A DNA stretch of 38,020 bases from NCBI GenBank assembly GCA_023375785.1, contig SZWC01023531.1, forward strand, positions 1-38,020. The letters run 5' to 3'. A program made the translations under genes and the position numbers. The notes under the pieces were generated by a model. It worked only from the letters and a program-made list of their open reading frames with translations, had not been told where the DNA came from and did not search any database. The stretch is from Penium margaritaceum. Lineage: Eukaryota; Streptophyta; Zygnematophyceae; Desmidiales; Peniaceae. Positions 28,822 to 37,005 of the stretch are shown here, one piece after another; positions within the stretch are counted from its first letter, which is position 1, and every line of letters starts with the position of its first letter.

Positions 28822-30213
28822 GTGATTGTCAGTGATGTGGCAACATCGGTCCAGGACCCTGCCGAGACCTGGATCATCGACTCCAGAGCCACGCATCAAA
28901 TGACGGCCTCTCGCGAGTCCTTCAGTATGCCTAGTCCTGTTGGCGATGTCTTCGGGGTCCCGATAAGCCCCAGACAGGTGTTACCTGTCCGCGGTGTCGG
29001 CGTTGTTCGTTTTTGTGGTCCTGCTAGTGATATCTTCTTGACTAATGTCCTCTTTGTCCTTGGTCTTGAGCTCAACCTTCTGTCTGTTACTACCCTTCAC
29101 CGTATGAGAATGGACGTCGTGCACTTAAGTGGTGTTGGCACTGTGTCATTGCGTCCGTCCGGCCTTGTCGTTCTACACGCCACCGCCTGTGGCAACTTGT
29201 GGCACGTACCTCGTCTGTCCTCCTCCCTTTTAGTCCCCTCCTCGTCAGCCGCCACAGGCCATATGTTTGTCACCAGCACGCTCTCTCCACAGTACACCCG
29301 CCTGTTGCACCGCCGCCTTTGCCACGTCCACTCTGCTGTCGTAGACAGCATGCTCGGCAGCCAGCCGGCCAAGGGCCTTGACCTTGAGACTTTCCCCCTC
29401 CTCTGCCCCACCGAGTGCACTGATTGTGCTCAAGGCAAGATGCACTGGTCCACTTACCCTCTCTCCTCCTGTGCATCCGCCCCTCTAGACCTGCTCCACT
29501 CCGACGTCATGGGTCCTCTCCCTACGGAGTCTGTTGGAGAGCATTGCCGCTACGTCCTCACCATCACGGATGACTACTCTCGCTACCGTTGGGTCTTCTG
29601 CCATTGGCAAAAGAGCGATGTCGCTGGTACCATCTAGGACTGGATCATCCTTGCGGAACGCAAGTGTGGTCGCTCTCTTTGCCGCTTTCACTCCGATCAC
29701 GGTGGTGAGTACATGGGCGAGACCACGACGTTCCTCGCCTCCCGTGGTATCCACCATGAGACGTCCGCGCCCTACACGCCCGCCCAGAACGGCGTCTTTG
29801 AGCGATGGAACCGTTCCATGGCTGACACCGTCCTCACCATGCGGGTTAAGTCTGGCCTCTTCAATGGCTTCTTTTTTGAAGCCATGGCCTACATAACGTG
29901 GGTCTCGAATCGGATTCCCCACAGATCCCTTCCCCGCCAGTCCACGCCGTACCACCACTGGTGCGGTCAACGAGCCGGCCTCCGCCCTGCTCGCATCTGG
30001 GGCTGCGTGGCCATGATGTGGCTACCCGTCCCGCAACAAGGCGGCAAGCTCGTCCCCTGCAGATGTCCTTGCACCTTTTTCGGTATCTCCCGTCAGTCCA
30101 AGGCTTGGCGCTTCTGGGATCCCTTCCGACATTGCATCGTTGAGTCCCAGGAACCCCTCTTCTTTGAGGAGCTCTTTCCGCACAATCTCGTTCGCTCTGA
30201 CTCGTCGATGTAA
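28822..30213 (+). pseudogene. E3 copia pol, protease and integrase part
   Basis: A single frame from 28822 to the TAA at 30211, broken once by TAG at 29635. The start is a continuation from upstream, not a true initiator. The protease has TWIIDSRATHQMT (DSGA changed to DSRA) and NVLFVLGLELNLLSV. The integrase zinc-binding part has LLHRRLCHVHS and CTDCAQGKMHW. Its core has LLHSDVMGPL (D1), FHSDHGGEYMG (D2) and PAQNGVFERWNRSM (E), so the DDE triad is complete. It is followed by YITWVSNRIPHRSL, WGCVAMM and WRFWDPFRHCIVESQEPLFF, the usual C-terminal blocks. Integrase inserts the cDNA. Apart from the protease change and the stop, this is the best-preserved stretch of E3. Confidence 0.9.
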
Positions 30214-30222
30214 CTCCCATTG

Positions 30223-30234
30223 CATGGGGGAGTG
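30223..30234 (+). other. Internal copy of the polypurine-tract sequence in E3
   Basis: CATGGGGGAGTG is identical to the twelve bases at 32600-32611 that span the 3' polypurine tract and the LTR start. It lies right after the integrase region. A second, central priming site for plus-strand DNA is known in Ty1 and in lentiviruses; that role here is inference. Confidence 0.45.
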
Positions 30235-30309
30235 GTGAGTCCGTCCTCCATTTCGCTGCTTCCGGGAGGCACATCCCTTCGTCCCTCCGAGCCAGCAGTC
30301 CCCATCACG

Positions 30310-30580
30310 CTCGCTGACCCCTCCAAACCAGCAGCCCCAGTTGTGCCCGATGGCCCCTCCGGGCCGGCTGCCCTGGTCGCACCTGCTGGCCCCTCCGAGC
30401 CAGCAGCCCGTGTTGTGCCCGTTGGCCCCTCCGAGTTGGGTGCCCCAGTCGCGCCCGCCGGCCCCTCCGGGCCGCCGGCCCCAGTTGCGCCCGGTGGCCC
30501 GTCCAGGCTGGTAGTCCCAGTCGCGTCTGCTGGTCCCTCCGGGACACTAACCCCGTCTACCTCTGTCGCCCCATCGGATT
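30310..30580 (+). repeat. 36-bp tandem repeats (12-residue GPS units)
   Basis: The GGCCCCTCC (GPS) block recurs every 36 bp about seven times with moderate divergence, in the linker of the E3 polyprotein. Confidence 0.75.
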
Positions 30581-30652
30581 TGGTGCCATGTCCTGCCCTG
30601 CCGCGCTATGTTCGTGGCCTAGGCGGCAGCCTCCGACTCCTACCGTCACTGA

Positions 30653-32502
30653 GTGCGCAGACGTCAGCACCTCGCCCGTTGGCATCTCGGCCCCGTATTG
30701 CGCCACGTCAGACACGTCGTGCCACGTGTCTTCTCCACTCCTATGGTCGTGAGTGGGGACCCTGGCACTAAGGCCCTCGGCCTGACCACTTCGGCTATCA
30801 TTGCAGACCTTCATCCTGGCTCTGCACTAGGCTATGCCATGCTTCATCACATGCATCGGCATGCTGTCATGGTTGCACTCGCACGCATCTCACCTGGAGG
30901 TAGAGATGCACACACTCTTTCAATCTGCTCCATAGCACGTCCGGAGGACTCAACCACCCTGCGCGAGGCTCGAGCCTCACCTGAGGTCGCACCCTGGGAT
31001 GCTGCCTGCGCTGACGAGCTCACTACTATCCGACAGCACCATGTGAATGACCTTGTCGACCTCCCTCCGGATCGGAAGGCCATCGGTGCCAAGTGCGTCT
31101 TTCGGCAAAAATGGAAGCCCACCGGTTCCTTCGACAAGTACAAGGCCCGCCTCACAGCCAAGGGGTTTGCTCAGCTTCCTACGGTTGATTACGACTAGAT
31201 CTTTACCCTAGTTGGCCGGTTCTCCACGAGCCGGGCGCTCTTCAGCCTGGTTGCCCAACATGGGTGGGAGCTGCATCAAATAGACGTGAGGAACGCCTTC
31301 CTCCATGGTTCACTGGAGGGTGAAGAGCTCTACATGCTGCAGCCTTCAAGCTTCAACGAAGGCATTGGGAGAGTTTGGCGGCTGCAGAAGGCCGTTTACG
31401 GCCTGAAGCAGTCACCTTGGTGCTGGAACCAGGAGAGCAGCAGCACGCTTCTCCGTAGTGGCCTTCAGCGCAGCACCGGTGATCACGCACTGTTCATCAG
31501 CCCGCGAGGCCAGACCCTTGCCGCCCTCCTAGTCTATGTCGACGATGTCCTCAGTGCGTTGCGTGACATGGGTGCCATCCAGCGACTCAAGGACCTGCTA
31601 CACACCTCCTACCAGATGAAGGATCTCGGGTCTACCCGAGTCTTCTTGGGCATGGAGCTCGAGCATGATCGCTCCTAAGGCACTCTACACGTCCACATGG
31701 CTGCCTATGTGCAGACCCTGTCCACTCGCTTCAGCGAGGACCTACCCCTCGTGCCCAACGCATCCTCAACCATGTCACCTAATGGCCACGTGAAGCTGAA
31801 GAGTCCTGACTCAACCGTTGTGACGAAGCTAGTTGACGTGACCACATATCTGTGAGTCATTGGTTCATTGATGTTCTCGGCGACGACGACGCACCTAGAC
31901 ATCGCGCTCGCTGACAACCTCCTGGCTCAGTTTTCTCAGGAGCCGTGTTACCTCCACCTTGAGGCCGCGATCCGAGTACTACGCTACGTTGTCTCGACTC
32001 CTTGCGAGGTCTCATGTTTCGCCGTGAGCCATCTATCGTGGCGGTGGGCTACACCGACAGTGACTGGGCGGGCAGTCCAGACGGCAAGAGTCGCACAGGC
32101 TAGATCTTTCAGATTGGCGGCACGGCTGTCTCCTAGCGCAGTGGCAATCAGGGGTGCATTGCATGCAGCACTGCTGAGGCTGAGTACGTGGCCTTTGACT
32201 CAGGCACGTTTGAGAGTGTGTGGTCACGTCGTGTGCTCTCCGAGTTGCATCAGTCCGTCGCATCCATCACGTTGCATTGTGACAATGAGAGTTCCATGGC
32301 CATCGCGGACAATGACAACGTGCATCACACACGCACAAAGCACATCAACATTGAGCATCACTATGTGTGTTCATTGTTGCATGACTGCAACATCAGCATT
32401 GTGTGGTTTGAGAAAGCACGACAGCTGGCTGACTTCTTCACCAAGGCACTGAAGCGCGACTCGTTCAAGAAGGCGGTGATTTTGGTTGGTGTGCGTCCGT
32501 GA
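30653..32502 (+). pseudogene. E3 copia pol, reverse transcriptase and RNase H part
   Basis: RT starts with AACADELTTIRQHHVNDLVDL, AKCVFRQKWKPTGSFDKYKARL and KGFAQLPTVDYD. After TAG (31196) it continues with GWELHQIDVRNAFLHGSL, KAVYGLKQSPWCWNQE and the intact catalytic box YVDD (31535-31546), then YQMKDLGSTRVFLGMEL. TAA (31676) and TGA (31853) follow. After a frameshift near 32010, RNase H reads GYTDSDWAGSPDGKSRTG, TAG (32101), TAG (32134), ACSTAEAEYVAFDSG, HCDNESSMAIADN and KARQLADFFTKALKRDSF. RT copies the RNA and RNase H degrades it. All landmarks are present, so the decay is recent or mild. Confidence 0.88.
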
Positions 32503-32599
32503 GTGGCTCTCTTTTTCCTTTCCTGCATCTCTGCGTACCCTCGGGGAGTCTAGGTGTTGGCTATGTCTTTGCCCGCCCATGTGCACTGCGCCTATGAGT

Positions 32600-32609
32600 C
32601 ATGGGGGAG
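32600..32609 (+). other. E3 polypurine tract
   Basis: CATGGGGGAG directly before the TGTTGG start of the 3' LTR, identical to the E2 tract. Confidence 0.88.
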
Positions 32610-33460
32610 TGTTGGTTTTTGTGCATCTCTCATTGAGCTCTTTTGTGTCCTCCCGACTTGTGTACATCGGCGTGCCGATGACTGACGGCGAGCATTCAAC
32701 ACTGCTGGAGTGTCGTTCGATGGAGCCCACGCACGCTGAGGCCTACCTGTAGTTCGTTGGAGCCTCCCCCCTTCGGCGATGCACTCAGTTCCATCGGCAG
32801 GCCTCCTCGGCGGTCGTGCCGCCGGCGGTCACTTCCACCGCAGATGCTGTCTTCATGCTTCCAGTGCTGGTTCTGATTGTGCTATTACATCTGCAGCATC
32901 ATGCTCTGCCTAGGTTCCATGTCTCTTGCTGTGTGGCACTGTTTGGCACCGTTGACTGTCCTAGGCACTCCCTGGGCTCGGGCAACCATAAATCCTTGGT
33001 GATATTTTTCTAGCTAATTCTGACCGCACGACTGCGTCTGTAGCGCCGGTATTGTGTAATGGTCCAGTTTTGAGGCAAAACGGATGACGCCCGGGTTTTG
33101 GGCTGTCAAGCGTTTGGCAGGGCTCACCGAGAAAACCCTGCCTGCCAGACAAGAGGTCTAAGATTTTATTCTGATTGGCTGGTTAGCTGAGTAACATGTT
33201 CTACACTAGTGGGGGGGAGCTAGAACTTGGAGGGGTCTCCCATTGTTGCTCATTCTTCATTCCTAATCAGTCACTTTCAGTTTTCAGCTGCTTTCTGGCG
33301 CTAACACTGGCGCGCACGATTTTGAGTAACAAACCCAGAGCTTCTAGACTTAGTTTCTAGAGCAGGAGACTAAGGGGGCAGCAGACTTAAGCAACTTGCG
33401 TGGAAGCCCGCATGCTGCATCAACAACGATGTTGCCCAACTTGCTGCCTAGTTTTCTTTT
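32610..33460 (+). repeat. E3 3' LTR
   Basis: It starts TGTTGGTTTTTG and matches 24508-25360 across its length at perhaps 85 percent by eye. It ends GTTTTCTTTT, where telomeric repeats take over. No CA end is visible. Confidence 0.88.
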
Positions 33461-33497
33461 TAGGGTTTAGGGTTAGGGTTTAGGGTTTAGGGTTAGG
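33461..33497 (+). repeat. Interstitial telomeric repeat, TTTAGGG/TTAGGG mix
   Basis: After the LTR come five and a half telomere-like units: seven-base TTTAGGG units alternate with six-base TTAGGG. TTTAGGG is the plant/green-algal telomere repeat. The block lies exactly between the 3' LTR and the right target duplication GCATC. It is absent from the 5' LTR end and from the E2 LTR copy at 17388. Confidence 0.9.
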
Positions 33498-33502
33498 GCA
33501 TC
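33498..33502. repeat. E3 target-site duplication, right
   Basis: GCATC, partner of 24503-24507. E2 LTR sequence continues with AAACTGTGGATACACAATGC. Confidence 0.78.
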
Positions 33503-33740
33503 AAACTGTGGATACACAATGCAAAACATGCAAATCGGGCCCACAGCCATTCCACCGATAAACTCCTGTGGGATGCACAAAAGCGGTAGGAGGTCCTGGG
33601 TAGTGTCCAGAGCTTTGATACGGTCGTCGGTCAGCTCTCGGCTGGTAGTCCGCCACCACATGACGCACCGGTGCGACCAGGGTTCGCATTAGGGATCTGC
33701 ACGAGTATGGACAAGGCGGAGTGGTGAGAGTAAACTGTAT
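33498..33740 (-). repeat. E2 5' LTR, outer part
   Basis: It matches 17388-17640 (GGGCCCACAGCCATTCCACC versus GGGCCCACGGCCAGTCCACC; GGTCGTCGGTCAGCTC; GTAGTCCGCCACCACATGA). It is cut at AAACTGTAT, about 35 bp short of the expected LTR end, where E4 begins in the opposite orientation. The last five bases (TGTAT, 33736-33740) would be the left target duplication of E4. Confidence 0.85.
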
Positions 33741-34384
33741 TGTTGTGATGCTGTCAGTCATACACAGTTGTACAGTTGGTTGTGACTACTCGGCCGTGTC
33801 CATACTCGTGCAGATCCTTGAGGCGGACCCAGCTGGAGACGGAGTCCCCTGAGGTGGTGCTCCACCCGCTGGAGGCAGCCTGGTAGCCTACCTGGTGTAC
33901 CACAGGGTTGCCACGACCTACGGACTGCGTTTGGAGACCTTCAGGATTTTCTCGCTGGACAGCCCTGTAAGGCTGATTTGCATGTTTGTTTCCTCACACT
34001 CTCCGGTTGCTGCGAGACATAGGCGTGTGACCAGTCGTCATGTCCGTCTTTTTGTCTTGCATCCGTAGGATCAGACGGCGCTCCGTTTGGACGCCTGTGC
34101 GCAGAGTTATGGCCAAAACAGTGGTTTTGGGCCGGTTCAGGACCGACAGGTGCCGCCGCGTGTGCCACCCGCTGTAAGCCGCGGCGGCTGTTTATGCTGT
34201 GGACCTGTCATTTGTCAACTCTCTCTGCACATTCATTGAAATGCAGCTTCTGAGACTTGTCTTGTCTCTCCTAGCCTGACCCTTGCTGTTCTCGCACCCG
34301 CTTGCATGCTAGTGCGTTAAGCTGACTGGCCTGTGCCGCCACGTCAACAGCAGCATTGCTAAGAAGCTGTGGTGAAGTTTCTCA
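33741..34384 (+). repeat. E4 5' LTR
   Basis: 644 bp, TGTTGTGATG...GTTTCTCA, with the PBS right behind. Its reverse complement matches the E2 LTR, for example GCGCAGAGTTATGGCCAAAA against the block TTTTGGCCGTAACTCTACGC near 24400, and TGTCCATACTCGTGCAGATC against GATCTGCACGAGTATGGACA at about 33694. No clear TATA box seen. Confidence 0.88.
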
Positions 34385-34396
34385 TGGTATCAGAGC
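34385..34396 (+). other. E4 primer binding site (initiator tRNA-Met)
   Basis: A perfect TGGTATCAGAGC immediately after the LTR end CTCA. Confidence 0.93.
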
Positions 34397-35277
34397 AGCG
34401 AGCCAGAGCTCGCACAGCTGCGCAGCAGAGACGCAACGTTTGCAACAGCAGTGAGCGACAGCAGCAGCAGCTCTGAGTGGCAGCAGCAGCATAGCCCACC
34501 GCAGCAGCAACGGGTCCTGTGAGGGGGGGCCACCACCACGCAACAGTAGACGCGGCCACGACAGCCGCATCAGTCAACACAACCGCGGCAAGAGCGATCG
34601 CGGCCTCTCCACCCATGGCCGCAGCAGACGTAGCAGACGTGACCGTGACATCAGTCGCGGAAGCAGCAGCAGCGGTGGCAGAAGGGAGCAGCTGCGGCAG
34701 CAGTCGCCGCGGTAGTGGCAGCTACCGTAGCAGCAACAACCACGGCATTGGCGGCAGCCGCAACAGCCAACAGCAACTGCGGCTGTGGCAACAGCAGCAG
34801 CAGCCACAGCTGCTACAGCAGCAGTGCAGCAATGCAGCGCTACAGCATAGCGCAACGCAGTAGCAGAGCAGTAGGGCAGCGTAGCAGCAGCCGCAGCGCA
34901 GCAGCAGTGCAACTCAGCAGCGGCAGCGTAGTAGCCTGGCAGCGCAGCAGCGCAACAGCAACGCAGTAGCAGCGGCAGCGTAGCAGCGCAGTAGCAGCAG
35001 CGGCAGCGCAGCGGCAGCAGCGGCAGTGCAACAACAGCACAGCGCTACCGCGGCTGAAGCGCAGCAGTGAGCAGCGGCAGCGCTGCCGCGCAGCAGCGCA
35101 GCAGCGAGCAGCGGCAACGCACCAGCAGCGCAGTGCTGCCACGGCTGCGCAGCAACAGCGGCAGCACAGCGCAGCAGCGGCAGCGCTGCAGCAGCGTAGC
35201 AGCGCAGCGTAGCAACAGAGCAGCAGCAGCGCAGTGCAGCAGCAGCGGCAGTGAGCTGCTACAGCACAGCTCGCTGC
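34397..35277 (+). repeat. E4 leader: (CAG)n-like low-complexity tract
   Basis: About 880 bp made almost entirely of CAG, CGG, TAG and CAA trinucleotides (AGCAGCGGCAGCG-type phrases). Long frames on both strands over this stretch, up to 173 residues of Ala/Cys/Leu/Arg, are repeat by-products. The tract lies between PBS and gag as in E2 and E3. Confidence 0.85.
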
Positions 35278-35326
35278 TGACGTCAGAAGACCCCTGCTGA
35301 CGTCAGCAGTGAGTATGCTGACATCA
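35278..35326 (+). promoter_or_regulatory. TGACGTCA-type motif cluster in E4 leader
   Basis: TGACGTCA at 35278 and 35298 and TGACATCA at 35319, spaced 20 and 21 bp, about 110 bp before the gag start. Spacing and order resemble the E2 cluster. Confidence 0.55.
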
Positions 35327-35434
35327 TCACAGACTTGGTGAAGTTTTTTACGAAAAGTCAATTTTTACCAGCGTTTCATTTCCTCGAGAAACGCTGACGG
35401 TTCTGTGTTCGGACGACTTTTGCACTGCCTCAGC

Positions 35435-35841
35435 ATGGATTCAAGTGGCTCCAAGGGCAAGGAGCCAGAAGACACCGTCACGAGCGGGGTCCGCAGCCCA
35501 CGTTCAAAGGCGATTGACTTCCTACTGGTGGAGCAGTCATTGCTCCGCTAGCGCCAGGATGAGCAGTCAGCAATTCTGCGGCAGATCCGCGATGCCTTGG
35601 TCTCTCTGTCTGGGACACCGGGACTTCAGCCCGGAAATGAGAGAGAGGAAACCCCATCGGCCCAGGAGTCTGCTGGTCTCGCTGCCGCCCCTGCGCAGAG
35701 ACGAGAGTGCATTCTCGAGGAGTGGGATCAGGCTCCCCCTCCCACTGGGGAGGATGCGCTTCGCCGGCTGATGGAGCAGATGAGTAGCCTGCGCATTGAG
35801 ATACCGATGCCCTGTCCGAGGGGACAGTAGCAGCAGCAGCC

Positions 35842-35872
<31 letters not shown>

Positions 35873-37005
35873 ACCAACCCGCATCAGGCCTCGGTTGCCG
35901 CTGGGGGAGCAGGGTTGGTGCCTCTCATGCCCTTCCCACGTCCGCTCCCACCACCACCTAAGGTCCAGCTCCCCACGGAGCGACGACCCAAGGACTTCGA
36001 GACTTCCCGCCTCGCTACGACAACAAAGCGGGGTTTGACTGTTGGGAGGTGTTGTTTCAGGTATGGGCGGACTCGGAGGGGGTCTAGCCCTACTACCACA
36101 GCCAGTACCAGACGGCTGATCCGCTCCAGTCCCTTACGGTTGCGCGTGCCATGCGTGGACTGCTGTACGCGGTTCCACAGGAGACAGTGGTCGACTTCCG
36201 CCCTTTCCTGGGCGCGCCTGGGACGTGAGCAGGCGCAGACCCGCGCCGCGGCTGGGAGCTGGCACTGACCCTATTTGCAACAGAGACGCACGCGACCCGG
36301 TCCGCGCGCCTTTGCGAGTTCCACTCTCTTCATGAGGGACCCTCGGAGTCAGCAGCTGATTATTGGCGTCGGGCCATGCGCCTGTATACTCGCCTGGGCA
36401 CCGGAGGCGGCTCTCAGCTCTAGGCACTGGACACCATCATGCTGGGAGTGCGCCCCGAGCTCACTGACACCTTCTCCCGCCTCGACCAGGATGTCCTCGC
36501 GTCCATGTCCGACACCTTGCACGTGCTGCCCTGGGCGCAACGGTACTTCATCCAGGTCTCGACGGCTGACGAGGCAGCCTGCGCGCATCGGCAGGGTGCC
36601 ATGGCCGCAGCAGCAGTGGGAGCGACGTCATCTACGCCTTCCACACCGTCGTCCGCCTTCACCCCCACCAGCTCCACCTCATCCTCTCCCGCCTCCTCCC
36701 CTGTTGCTCCGACAGCCATTGCAGCAGTTGTGAAGGGGAAGAAGGGGAAAAAGAAGAAGGGACCGCAGCAATCTTCTGGTGGCACCGGACGGGCTGTCCG
36801 CTGCCACAACTGCGGTGGACCTCATCGCTACACTGAGTGTCAGCAGGAGCTGGACTGGGCGAGGATCACCCACGGTCTTCAGGCAGCCCACGAGGAGCGG
36901 ATCCGCACTGGATCAGCAGCCCGTGTCGCGGCGACCTCGGGTGCAGCACCAACGGCAGGCCCGCCGCCATCCGGGGGGAGCACCACGCCGGACCCGAGGG
37001 ACTAG
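35435..37005 (+). pseudogene. E4 copia gag
   Basis: ATG 35435 starts MDSSGSKGKEPED. TAG stops follow at 35549 and 35828 (the latter inside a Gln run). The frame shifts near 36005 into the frame used to the end: GFDCWEVLFQVWADSEGV, TAG (36085), PYYHSQYQTADPLQSLTVAR, TGA (36226), YWRRAMRLYTRL, TAG (36421). From 36439 gag is open for 188 codons with MLGVRPELTDTF, a Ser/Thr/Pro stretch, a basic run (KGKKGKKKK) and the intact knuckle CHNCGGPHRYTEC (about 36802). Knuckle spacing is CX2CX3HX4C, one residue shorter than usual. Gag and the rest continue in one frame after a TAG at 37003, where E2 has Tyr. Confidence 0.85.

Larger units (their letters stand above)
30214..30652 (+). pseudogene. E3 Pro/Ala-rich linker between integrase and RT
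   Basis: It continues in the integrase frame after the TAA at 30211. About seven 12-residue units follow (pattern PVxPxGPSxPxA, 36-bp period, about 30310-30580). Copia polyproteins often have a variable, low-complexity stretch here. After about 30640 the RT frame is a different one, so a frameshift lies near the end of the linker. Confidence 0.6.
24508..33497 (+). mobile_element. E3: complete Ty1/copia retrotransposon inserted in E2 LTR
   Basis: The order is 5' LTR (24508-25360, 853 bp), PBS, a 1.9-kb leader of CAG-type repeats, gag, PR-INT, a Pro-rich linker, RT-RNase H, polypurine tract and 3' LTR (32610-33460, 851 bp). A 5-bp duplication GCATC flanks it. It is a different family from E2/E4, because LTR and protein sequences differ strongly. 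All catalytic landmarks of integrase and RT are still visible, but at least ten nonsense codons and two or more frameshifts disable it. Between the 3' LTR and the right target duplication lie 37 bp of telomeric repeats. Confidence 0.88.
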
